From Anomaloglossus baeobatrachus (lineage: Eukaryota > Chordata > Amphibia > Anura > Aromobatidae), in contig NC_134355.1 of NCBI RefSeq assembly GCF_048569485.1, forward strand, positions 661,482,215 to 661,546,214: a DNA stretch of 64,000 nt, read 5' to 3'. Below the pieces are notes generated by a model. It was not told where the DNA came from, searched no databases, and saw nothing but the letters and a program-made list of their open reading frames with translations. This document shows, piece after piece, positions 54,794 to 64,000 of this stretch (positions are counted from its first letter, which is position 1; the number at the start of each line of letters is the position of its first letter). Made by a program: the position numbers and the translations under genes.

Positions 54794-56411
54794 TTAGGTC
54801 CAGACATATTTGGACAGTGACACAATTTTCGCGAGTTGGGCTCTGCATGCCACCACATTGGATTTGAAATGAAACCTCTACAACAGAATTCAAGTGCAGA
54901 TTGTAACGTTTAATTTGAAGGTTTGAACAAAAATATCTGATAGAAATTGTAGGAATTGTACACATTTCTTTACAAACACTCCACATTTAAGGAGGTCAAA
55001 AGTAATTGGACAAATAAACCAAACCCAAAAAAAATTATTTTATTTTCAATATTTTGTTGCGAATCCTTTGGAGGCAATCACTGCCTTAAGTCTGGAACCC
55101 ATGGACATCACCAAACGCTGGGTTTCCTCCTTCTTAATGCTTTGTCAGGCCTTTACAGCCGCAGCCTTCAGGTCTTGCTTGTTTGTGGGTCTTTCCGTCT
55201 TAAGTCTGGATTTGAGCAAGTGAAATGCATGCTCAATTGGGTTAAGATCTGGTGATTGACTTGGCCATTGCAGAATGTTCCACTTTTTTGCACTCATGAA
55301 ATCCTGGGTAGCTTTGGCTGTATGCTTGGGGTCATTGTCCATCTGTACTATGAAGCGCCGTCCGATCAACTTTGCGGCATTTGGCTGAATCTAGGCTGAA
55401 AGTATATCCCGGTACACTTCAGAATTCATCCGGCTACTCTTGTCTGCTGTTATGTCATCAATAAACAGAAGTGACCCAGTGCCATTGAAAGCCATGCATG
55501 CCCATGACATCACGTTGCCTCCACCATGTTTTACAGAGGATGTGGTGTGCCTTGGATCATGTGTCGTTCCCTTTCTTCTCCAAACTTTTTTCTTCCCATC
55601 ATTCTGGTACAGGTTGATCTTTGTCTCATCTGTCCATAGAATACTTTTCCAGAACTGAGCTGGCTTCATGAGCTGTTTTTCAGCAAATTTAACTCTGGCC
55701 TGTCTATTTTTGGAATTGATGAATGGTTTGCATCTAGATGTGAACCCTTTGTATTTACTTTCATGGAGTCTTCTCTTTACTGTTGACTTAGAGACAGATA
55801 CACCTACTTCACTGAGAGTGTTCTGGACTTCAGTTGATGTTGTGAACGGGTTCTTCTTCACCAAAGAAAGTATGCGACGATCATCCACCACTGTTGTCAT
55901 CCGTGGACGCCCAGGCCTTTTTGAGTTCCCAAGCTCACCAGTCAATTCCTTTTTTCTCAGAATGTACCCGGCTGTTGATTTTGCTACTCCAAGCATGTCT
56001 GCTATCTCTCTGATGGATTTTTTCTTTTTTTTCAGCCTCAGGATGTTCTGCTTCACCTCAATTGAGAGTTCCTTAGACCGCATGTTGTCTGGTCACAGCA
56101 ACAGCATCCAAATGCAAAACCACACACCTGTAATCAACCCCAGACCTTTTAACTACTTCATTGATTACAGGTTAACGACGGAGACACCTTCAGAGTTAAT
56201 TGCAGCCCTTCGAGTCCCTTGTCCAATTATGCATTACAGAGCTATGATTCCTAAACCCTTTCTCCGATTTGGATGTGAAAACTCTCATATTGCAGCTGGG
56301 AGTGTGCACTTTCAGCCCATATTATATATATAATTGTATTTCTGAACATGTTTTTGTAAACAGCTAAAATAACAAAACTTGTGTCACTGTCCAAATATTT
56401 CTGGACCTAAC

Positions 56412-56413
<2 letters not shown>
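54791..56413 (-). mobile_element. Tc1 element (DD34E), almost intact
   Basis: Inverted ends CAGTTAGGTCCAGACATATT and AATATTTCTGGACCTAACTG are about 35 bp with few differences. The insertion is in a TA-rich microsatellite, as expected for TA targeting. Its 1.62 kb length is normal. Confidence 0.9.
55145..56083 (-). pseudogene. Tc1 transposase with two in-frame stops
   Basis: The ATG at 56083 opens MRSKELSIEVKQNILRL. The paired DNA-binding part includes IREIADMLGVAKSTAGYIL and the GRPR hook (KRPGRPRM). Catalytic motifs are ILWTDETKINL, VQMDNDPKHTA and DLNPIEHAF; 34 residues separate the second Asp from the Glu. A TAG after DILSA and a TGA after AAAVKA (where a Trp codon is usual) interrupt an otherwise open frame. 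All three catalytic residues survive. The enzyme binds the inverted repeats and excises the element. Confidence 0.88.
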
Positions 56414-56458
<45 letters not shown>

Positions 56459-56462
56459 TGTG

Positions 56463-56495
<33 letters not shown>

Positions 56496-56543
56496 GTGTG
56501 TGTGTGTATATGTATGTATATACATATATATATATATATATGT
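56414..56543. repeat. (TA)n / (TG)n microsatellite
   Basis: It lies between two Tc1 elements and continues the repeat seen at 54680-54790. Confidence 0.9.
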
Positions 56544-58104
56544 CATAGGAAAAAGTTTGGGCACCCCTATTAATATTAACCTTTTTTCTTTATAACAATT
56601 TGGGTTTTTGCAACAGCTATTTCAGTTTCATATATCTAATAACTGATGGACTGAGTAATATTTCTGGATTGAAATGAGGTTTATGGTACTAACAGAAAAT
56701 GTGCAATCCGCATTTAAACAAAATTTTGACCGGTGCAAAAGTGTGGGCACCCTTATTAATTTCTTGATTTGAACACTCCTAAGTACTTTTTACTGACTTA
56801 CTAAAGCACTAAATTGGTTTTGTAACCTCCATTGAGCTTTGAACTTCATAAGCAGGTGTATCCAATCATGAGAAAAGGTATTTAAGGTGGCCACTTGCAA
56901 GTTGTTCTCCTATTTGAATCTTCTATGAAGAGTGGCATCATGGGCTCCTCAAAACAACTCTCAAATGATCTGAAAACAAATATAGTTGTTCAGGGGAAGG
57001 ATACAAAAATTTGTCTCAGAGATTTAAACAGTCAGTTTCCACTGTGAGGAACATAGTAAGGAAATGGAAGAACACAGGTACAGTTCTTGTTAAGCCCAGA
57101 AGTGGCAGGCCAAGAAAAATATCAGAAAGGCAGAGAAAAAGAATGGTGAGAACAGTCAAGAACAATCCACAGACCACCTCCAAAGACCTGCAGCATCATC
57201 TTGCTGCAGATGGTGTCAATGTGCATCGGTCAACAATACAGCGCACGTTGCACAAGGAGAAACTGTATGGGAGAGTTATGCAAAAGAAGCCGTTTCTGCA
57301 AGCATGCCACAGAGTCGCCTGAGGAATGCAAAAGAACAAGTTCTGAGTTGTTTGGTCATACAAAAAGGCATTATGCATGGAGGCAAAAAACCACGGCATT
57401 CTAAGAAAAGCACTTGCTACACACAGTAAAATTTGATGGAGGTTCCATCATGCTTTGGAGCTGTGTGGCCAATGCCAGCACCGGGAATCTTGTTAAAGTT
57501 GAGGGTCGCATGGATTCAACTCAGTATCAGCAGATTCTTGACAATAATGTGCAAGAATCAGTGACGAAGTTGAAGTTATGCAGAGGATGGATATTTCAGC
57601 AAGACAATGATCCAAAACACCGCTCCAAATCTACTCAGGCATTCATGCACAGGAACAATTACAATGTTCTGGAATGGCCATCCCATTCCCCAGACCTGAA
57701 TATCATTGAAAATCTGTGGGATGATTTGAAGCATGCTGTCCATGCTCGGCGACCATCAAACTTAACTGAACTGGAATTGTTTTGTAAACAGGAATGGTCA
57801 AATATACCTTCATCCAGGATCCAGGAACTCATTAAAAGCTACAGGAAGCGACTAGAGGCTGTGATTTTTGCAAAAGGAGGATCTACAAAATATTAATGTC
57901 ACTTTTATGTTGAGGTGCCCATACTTTTGCACCGGTCAAATTTTGTTTAAATGCGGATTGTATATTTTCTGTTAGTACCATAAACCTCATTTCAATCCAG
58001 AAATATTACTCAGTCCATCAGTTATTAGATATATGAAACTGAAATAGCAAAAACCCAAATTGTTATAAAGAAAAAAGTTAACATTAATAGGGGTGCCCAA
58101 ACTT

Positions 58105-58109
<5 letters not shown>
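56544..58109 (+). mobile_element. Tc1 element with ~200-bp inverted repeats
   Basis: The left end GAAAAAGTTTGGGCACCCC and right end GGGGTGCCCAAACTTTTTC are complementary. The repeats continue inward for about 200 bp (AAATGCGGATTG; GACCGGTGCAAAAGT). It is again set in TA-rich repeats. Long inverted repeats with internal direct repeats are known in several vertebrate Tc1 lineages. Confidence 0.88.
56926..57896 (+). pseudogene. Tc1 transposase, internally deleted
   Basis: Near the start QLSNDL and, in another frame, SQRFKQSVSTVRNIVRKW give the DNA-binding part, followed by SGRPRKISERQRKRMVR. After LQACHRVA (57320) the middle is shortened, and the segment with the first catalytic Asp is not found. 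The C-terminal half (57414-57896) has FQQDNDPKHR and SPDLNIIENLW with 34-residue spacing. The frame ends KGGSTKY. It is inactive. Confidence 0.85.

Positions 58110-58192
<83 letters not shown>
58110..58192. repeat. (TA)n microsatellite
   Basis: A run of about 80 bp of TA follows the Tc1 element and ends in a short (AC)n. Confidence 0.95.
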
Positions 58193-59074
58193 CACACACA
58201 TCTATATCTCAATATTCATGCAACTTTGATTAGAAAATAAAAGTAAAACAAAAGTGTGTTGAATATATATAAGACGGAAATTACATCACGTAGTATATAC
58301 ACATAAATATGGCCCCATAGTAATACAGAGTATACCTACAAAGTGGAGCGATGAGGAGAGAGTATACTAGCGTTCCTCAAACCCAACGCACGTTTCACAT
58401 TAGCGATGCTTCTTCCAAGAAGAATGCCAGTATACTCTCTCTTTATCATTCCCCTTTGTAGGTATACTCTGTAGTTACCATTTTATTACATTTCTTTATA
58501 GGGGGGTCGGCTAGGTGTTCCCAATATATTATGTCTGCTCCTTGGCATATGCCAATTGTTGAGACATTTTAATATTTATGTTTAAATTGTTTATTAAAGA
58601 TTTATATTCTTCGTTATCATTAACCAAACAGGACTTATGGAGGTCACATGGGAGAGGGTAAATGTAGGACACAGTGCTGGAGTTCATCCATGTGCAGCGG
58701 CAGCGCAGGGATCTATATATAATATCATTGGAGGGACTTGTGAAGTCCTTCCCTGAGATTGAGCGGCCCACTGACATTTGCCAGAATTGCAAGATGGCCA
58801 GTCCTGCCCTGCATATACACACACACACACACACACATGTAATATAAATATAGTATATTTAATTTTGGTGCCATTTATTGCTTGATTTTGCTTAAAAACT
58901 TTGTACTTTTTTTTTAAACATTTTAGTTTTACATTTTTGTGCTTTCCAGTACAATTTTGAAATATCAGATCTGATACAATTTGGATGTAGAACATTTATT
59001 ATTCACATACAATCTAAATAAGTTATAGCTCCCTGATATAGATATGATATGATGTGATATGATATAATGATATA
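58193..59074. other. Spacer with a short foldback
   Basis: No gene is seen. AGAGTATACCTACAAAGTGG near 58328 and its complement near 58455 form a ~145-bp imperfect foldback, with GAGAGAGTATACTAGCG and CCAGTATACTCTCTC inside. An (AC)n run lies at 58818-58838. Confidence 0.55.
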
Positions 59075-59815
59075 GATACTAAACTCTGCAGGGTAATCAA
59101 TACAGAGGAGGATAATTTTATATTACAGGGAGATTTATGTAAATTGGAGGATTGGGCTGAGAAGTGGCAATTGAAGTTTAATGTAGATAAATGTAAGGTC
59201 ATGCACTTTGGTAGAGGAAATAACATTTATGATTATGTACTTAATTGTAGAACACTGGGTAAAACAGACACAGAAAAAGACTTGGGTGTATGGGTGGATG
59301 GTAAACTTCACTTTAGTGGACAGTGTCAGGCAGCTGCTGCCAGGGCTAATAAAATAATGGGATGTATTAAAAGAGGTATAAGTGTTCATGAAAAAAATAT
59401 AGTTCTACCTCTGTACAAGTCACTAGTGCGACCGCACTTATATACTGTGTACAATTCTGGTCACCGATATATAAGAAGGACATAGCTGAACTGGAGAGGG
59501 TGCAGAGAAGAGCGACCAAGATTATTAGAGGAATGGGGGGGCTGCAATAACAAGACAGGTTATTAAACTTGGGGTTATTTAGTCTGGAAAAACGAAGGCT
59601 TAGGGGGGATCTAATCACAATGTATAAATATATGAGGGGACAGTACAGAGACCTTTCCAAAGATCTTTTTACACCAATTTTCCCCATTAGAACTTGTTTG
59701 CCACACTGGGGTTTTTTTGCCTTCCTCTGGATCAACATGTTAGGCTATGGGTTGAACTAGATGGACTTAGAGTCTCCCTTCAACCTTAAAAACTATGATA
59801 CTATGATACTATAAT
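59075..59815 (+). mobile_element. CR1-like LINE 3' end
   Basis: It encodes the end of ORF2: [53 protein letters not shown] and, in another frame, LGLFSLEKRRLRGDLITMYK. The 3' end is ACTATGATACTATGATACTA, the short tandem typical of CR1-type tails. At least two frame changes are present. It is 5' truncated and inactive. Confidence 0.8.
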
Positions 59816-60182
59816 ATCTGATATTTTCTGACACCGTATTAGGATTTTCAAGTGTAACCTTTTTTTTACCAAATATGTTTTTAACTGTATCTTTAAAGTT
59901 AGACGTCATCAAAATTTAGCGATATGAGGATTTCTTCCAGTCTAAGCTTGAAGTATTCGAGTTACAGAAGACCCTAATGGGCCCAGGCTAAAAAGTAACA
60001 AAGATCCAGAAGAAAATCCCATGAGAAATTCACTTGGTGCCAATCATGTGTCAGTCGACTTTTTTCTTTTATGCTTATTCACCTTATAACTTATAAGAGC
60101 TGATGATTTTTCTGGTATATGAAATAATAGCATGTTTTATGTTTAGTTGGATCTCATGATTCCTAGGGTGACCCTCAGAATC
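59816..60182. other. Anonymous spacer
   Basis: No features are recognised. Confidence 0.45.
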
Positions 60183-60190
60183 ATTGTTCC

Positions 60191-60604
60191 TAGAGATGAG
60201 CGATCACGGTCATGCTCGGGTGCCCGGTCCTCATAGCACTTGGATGCTCGGATGGGCGTGACTCGTGCTTCCAAGTATAATAGAAGTCAAAAGCGGACTC
60301 GAGCATTTTTCTGGAAGATCTCAGAGAAAAATTCTCTAGTTCCGCATTGACTTCCATTATTTTTGGATGCACGAGTCATGCCCATTTGAGCATCCAATTG
60401 CTTGTTACAAGTACCGAGCACACAAGCATGGTAGTGCCCACTCATCACTAGAAACGATCTTCCAGAAAAATGCTCATCTCACTTTGACTTCAATTATACA
60501 AGGTTGTACAAGGTCATACAAGGTTGAGTTAGACCCATCTTGTGTATTCAACCGCTTGCTACTAGCACCCAGCACCCGAACATGGTAGTGCTCGCTCATC
60601 ACTA
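60191..60604. mobile_element. hAT-like MITE
   Basis: It starts TAGAGATGAGCGATCACGG and ends GTAGTGCTCGCTCATCACTA, with 8-bp flanks ATTGTTCC and ATTATTTC (6 of 8 matching). Interior AGCATTTTTCTGGAAGATC and its complement form a hairpin. It has the same termini as the 5.2 kb element at 35407. Confidence 0.6.
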
Positions 60605-60612
60605 ATTATTTC

Positions 60613-61185
60613 TGTTGGGCCCAACTACCCTAACCAGCAATGGTATTATCATTAGGAGTTCGTTAATGACTCTCTAGACTCTAGTGATGATTCGTCATTA
60701 AGACCAGATAAGAAGGGCAATTGTCTTTAAGTTTTCACATCTCAAGTTCTCATGTCGATCTTGATTTGTAGCTCCATGTAGGTTTGTCGTCTTACAAAGT
60801 TGCTAAGGCTGGATGGTAGAGTAGAAAAAAAAAGCAATCACTGGGAGCCTCTACTTGACGATATCTTCCAGTACTTGACTTAATGTAGGCGTTTGAGAAA
60901 GCATTACTGTATGTGACACTCAAATAGAATAAAAATAATAATGTTCAAACTATGGACATTAATAACCAGAAGAAACAAATTGGCCAGATATTTAGATTTT
61001 CCTAAATGTCTCAGCAGTGGAGTCTTGTAGCCACCGAGGGCAGATGGACAATGCATCATCATGAAGTGCTGTAAACAAGGAGTGATGATGAAAGAAAGAT
61101 ACCAGTCACGTGGCCACAAGAAGGGTCCACCTTCAACTACTTTTCTTTTCCTCAAAGATCCTCTACCCACTTTGATCCAACCTTC
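60613..61185. other. Probable 3' UTR / downstream flank of the P450 gene
   Basis: This lies directly after the P450 stop codon on the minus strand. No canonical AATAAA on the minus strand is obvious close to the stop, so the transcript end is unknown. Confidence 0.4.
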
Positions 61186-61370
61186 TTAGTCATTATGACG
61201 AAGAACAGCACATATTTTATGGCTCATGGGAGTGTTGGTGAATCCAAACACAGGCGTAATGTCTACCTCCGTGTTAGGAGGAGCCTGAATTGTAAAGGTT
61301 TGAAGCAGTCTTGTAAAGAAAAGAAACAGCTCAGTTTTAGCCAGGATCTCGCCGGTGCACCGTCTTTTAC
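61186..61370 (-). CDS. Cytochrome P450 family 2, last exon
   Basis: The acceptor TTTTTTCCTAG precedes GTAAAAGACGG; the exon is 185 bp and ends TAA at 61186. It completes the codon left by exon 8 and reads GKRRCTGEILAKTELFLFFT and ITPVFGFTNTPMSHKICAVL. With exon 8 it rebuilds the heme-binding signature FSAGKRRCTG (FxxGxRxCxG), where Cys is the axial haem ligand. The ELFLFFT helix and short C-terminus are normal for CYP2 enzymes, which are ER-membrane monooxygenases using P450 reductase. No damage is visible. The exact subfamily cannot be told from two exons. Confidence 0.92.
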
Positions 61371-61730
61371 CTAGGAAAAAAATAATTAAAAGAAAATGTC
61401 AGACATGACAATTCTGGCCTTCTATTTGTATTCGAGTGAAGATGCCCAACCCTATCCCAGTTTTCCATTATCTTCCAATTTTGTAACACTTTCTGTATCA
61501 ACATTAAGATTTTAAAGATCTTTGCTTCTATAGAAACATGTCATAATTACGAGATGAACCCACAGGTACACAGCTAGTTACAGTAATACGGTAGTTATGT
61601 GGTTCCCATTGAACTACAAGTAGAGATCTATAAACTGAGAGGACGTGATGTAAAAAGTAGGATAAACAATTACAAAATAAGCCTTCATAGTGTGTCCTGA
61701 CATGACTGTAATTATTCCCCTATTCTCTGT

Positions 61731-62312
61731 CTTGGTCAGACCCCACCTGGAATACTGTGTACAGTTCTGGGCCCCTCAATTCAAGAAAGATCGATATATT
61801 GGAGCAAGTCCAGAGAAGAGCAACCAAGATGGTAGAATGTCTGCAAACCATGTCATATGAAGACCGGCTAAAGGAACTGGGAATGTTTAGTTTGCAAAAA
61901 AAGGCTGAGAGGAGACTTAATAGTAGTCTACAGATATCTGAAAGGTAGTCACAGTGCAGAGGGAACCCCCCTATTCTCATTAGCACAAGGAAGTGCAAGA
62001 AGCAATGGGATGAAACTAAAAGGAAGGAGATTCAGTTTAGACATTAGGAAAAACTTTCTGGCAGTGAGGGCAGTCAGAGAGTGGAACAGGCGACCACGGG
62101 AGGTAGTGAGGGCAGTCAGAGAGTGGAACAGGTGGGAGGCAGTGAGGGCAGTCAGAGAGTGGAACAGGCTACCATGGGAGGTAGTGAGGAATCTTCAAGT
62201 GGAAACTTGATAATCATATAGCTGGGATGATTTAAGAAAACCTGAACTTACAGGGGGTTGGAACTTATGGCCCTTGAGGTCCCTTCCAACTCTATCATTC
62301 TATGATTCTATG
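61731..62312 (+). mobile_element. CR1/L2-like LINE tail with short 42-bp array
   Basis: The forward frames give [20 protein letters not shown], then [20 protein letters not shown] and FSLQKKAERRLNSSLQ. It is the sister of the copy at 3367-4697 without its MITE. The 42-bp unit occurs about three times (62058-62185), one copy shortened. The end is TCTATCATTCTATGATTCTA. Confidence 0.75.
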
Positions 62313-62639
62313 GTTTGTTTTTTTTCATTCCTGCAGTTTTTTTTCATTCTCAGGTGGCTCCACAGAAAACACCCAGAAATAAAGATGAATGCAAGCTGCA
62401 GGAAGAAGAAATTATGAAAATGCGCTGAGTCTTGGTAGGGGTCTATACAGGGTCTATACAGTTTAAGTTTGAAAGACACATAGTCTGTGGTCTGATGGGG
62501 TTTGTGGTTGTTTAAAGAATTTGGTCTCGGGTCTATACGAGTTTAGGTGGTCTGGTCTTGGGTTTTTCTGGTGAGTCTACAGTCATTATTTAAAAGGTGC
62601 CATCTAGGATCTGTATTAGTTTACTTCGTCGGGGTTTGT

Positions 62640-62830
62640 GTATATTTAGAATTAGTTTAGGGGGACTGGTGAAAGAGTCTCTATTAGTTTGGATGGTCTG
62701 GTCTAGGGTCTGTATTAGTTTAGAAAAACTGGTATAAAAGCATTTATTAGTTTGGTGGTCTGGTCTAGGCCCTGAATTAGTTTAGGAGGACTGGTGTAAG
62801 AGTTTATATTAGTTTGGATGGTCTGTCTAG
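62640..62830. repeat. ~65-bp minisatellite in the P450 intron
   Basis: Blocks such as TATTAGTTTGGATGGTCTGG, TAGGGTCTGTATTAGTTTAG and GACTGGTG recur three to four times with divergence. Related phrases occur upstream at about 62440-62560. Confidence 0.65.
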
Positions 62831-63593
62831 GGTCTGTATGAGTTAAGTTACTATGATCTGAATTCTTGATTACACTAAAGGGTCCCTCCAAATACTGCAA
62901 ATTAACATCCATCAGCCTCCGCTTGAATAAAGAGGAGATGTGTACGCTCAGTCTTCCCTCCATGTATTGTCTGTTGTTGAAATGATGAAAGCAGAGTACT
63001 CTACAGTTTCCTTCAGCAACTCGATGGACAAATAAAGGAAGGAAGTTTGAGCATGCGCACCTCCACTGGATTAAGGATGAGGGTCTTGTTCTCAAGTTCC
63101 ATTCTTGGCATTGCTGGGGGTCTCACTGGTTGTAAACTTAGCAATCTGTATGTTAACCCCTATCCACAGGGGATAATTAAATAATTTGGGAATATGCTCT
63201 AAGGGTCTGGTCTGTGTTTAGAAGGTTTGGTCTTGGGTCATTAATTATAGTTACTGTGTATTAGGTAGTCTTAATTAGCTAAGGGGGTGCGGTCTAGGGT
63301 ATATATTCGGCTTAATGTGTGATTAAGGTGTTCACTGCTTTTAATATAAATTAATTTGATAGGGTGCTTGTGCAATATATAAACTATTATCTTAATAGTT
63401 AAGAATTCTTCAGAATTTTGCATGCACGACTTTGCTACAGTACATCTGTACCATTTATTATATGTCATCCAGTACAGTGACCCAACCAATGGCCCCAACC
63501 ACTGAATATGGAAACATGTTCCCTCCTCATTCAAGTTAAACAACCAAGTAACCTGGAATCAGATCTGTAATATCGGCCCACGCACTACAGTAC

Positions 63594-63735
63594 CTGCAGA
63601 AAATGGCAAAAATGCTTCATTTTTCACAAAGTGTCCTTGGGAATTGAGAAAATGTTCTGGATAAAACTCATCAGGTTTCTCAAAGTATTTTTTATCCCTC
63701 AGTACGGAACCCAATAATGGAATGACATGGGTGCC
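63594..63735 (-). CDS. Cytochrome P450 family 2, penultimate exon (exon 8)
   Basis: The exon lies between the acceptor TATTTTCAG and the donor GTACTG and is 142 bp, the standard size of CYP2 exon 8. It starts in phase 0 and ends in phase 1. It reads [20 protein letters not shown], then [20 protein letters not shown] and [18 protein letters not shown] is the PERF-region equivalent that locks the K-helix, and FSAG opens the haem loop completed in the last exon. Upstream exons must lie beyond 64000. The open reading and intact splice sites point to a functional gene. Confidence 0.92.
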
Positions 63736-64000
63736 CTGAAAATACAGAGAAATGAGGAGGATAAGTGGTAGGAGAGAAAATATGTTGCAGTCAGAGCCGT
63801 TGACTCCGCTGGGTGCGTCCATACACCCGGTGAGTAGAGAGGAGTAAATATATTCAAATAGAATTTAATTCTACTTGAATAATACAATAATCCACATTTG
63901 ATAATTTGCAGATAGTTTAAAATTCACTTCCGCTCTGATCCAGCAAAATAAAAGCCATTGTCTGCCATTTTTCTGGACAGGGCTATCAAAAGATTAAAAA
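63736..64000 (-). other. P450 intron 7 (partial)
   Basis: No exon-7-like sequence is seen before the window ends. Confidence 0.6.

Larger units (their letters stand above)
61371..63593 (-). other. P450 intron 8 with repeat insertions
   Basis: The 2223-bp intron has a GT donor (63592-63593 on the minus strand) and an AG acceptor. It carries a CR1-like LINE tail (61731-62312) and a ~65-bp minisatellite (about 62640-62830). The remainder (62313-62639, 62831-63593) shows no further features. Confidence 0.85.

Overview
The window looks like a repeat-saturated stretch of an anuran amphibian genome, probably a neobatrachian frog. This is inferred from the repeat families: TTA/TAA-flanked MITEs ending in CACACAGCGA-type motifs, V-SINEs, a Ngaro retrotransposon, Tc1 elements, CR1-like LINE tails, and vertebrate CYP2 exons. 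No species can be named from the sequence alone. The only host gene seen is the 3' end of a family 2 cytochrome P450 on the minus strand: exon 8 at 63594-63735 and the last exon at 61186-61370. Everything else is mobile DNA, tandem repeats or anonymous spacer.

Layout. 1-8500: MITEs, a tandem ~385 bp repeat with a LINE inserted, a solo LTR inside a MITE, and a worn Ngaro-like end. 8510-11008: a mobile element holding a palindrome with ~0.8 kb arms. 11785-17813: a hAT element carrying a young LTR retrotransposon (11937-16829), whose one long ORF ends in a cold-shock domain. 18022-22197: a second LTR element, minus strand, with a different ORF but the same primer-binding site and polypurine tract. 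23011-24138: a solo LTR of that second family. 25308-32203: a Ngaro-type tyrosine-recombinase retrotransposon that looks whole (Gag-like, RT/RNase H, recombinase and SGNH hydrolase frames, split direct repeats). 32200-45000: MITEs, SINEs, a Penelope-like fragment, a 5.2 kb hAT-like foldback element (35407-40585) and a probable LTR. 45043-47381: a Tc1-like element with DD37E spacing and a solo LTR inside. 48069-53915: a multi-level nest of Tc1, MITE, solo LTR and hAT, the last with three internal tandem arrays. 54791-58109: two further Tc1 elements in TA-rich microsatellites. 59075-64000: a CR1 tail, a MITE and the P450 exons.

Most interesting is the LTR element at 11937-16829. It lacks a visible reverse transcriptase, has near-identical LTRs, and carries an ORF with an Ala-rich repeat region followed by a Y-box-like cold-shock domain with recognisable RNP1 and RNP2 motifs. 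The second element (18022-22197) shares an 18-nt primer-binding site of tRNA-Ser type, the polypurine tract, 4-bp target duplications and possibly an N-terminal helical region. The two look like sister non-autonomous lineages with different cargo, probably mobilised by the same unseen partner. This reading is inference; the domain and the boundaries are seen in the sequence.
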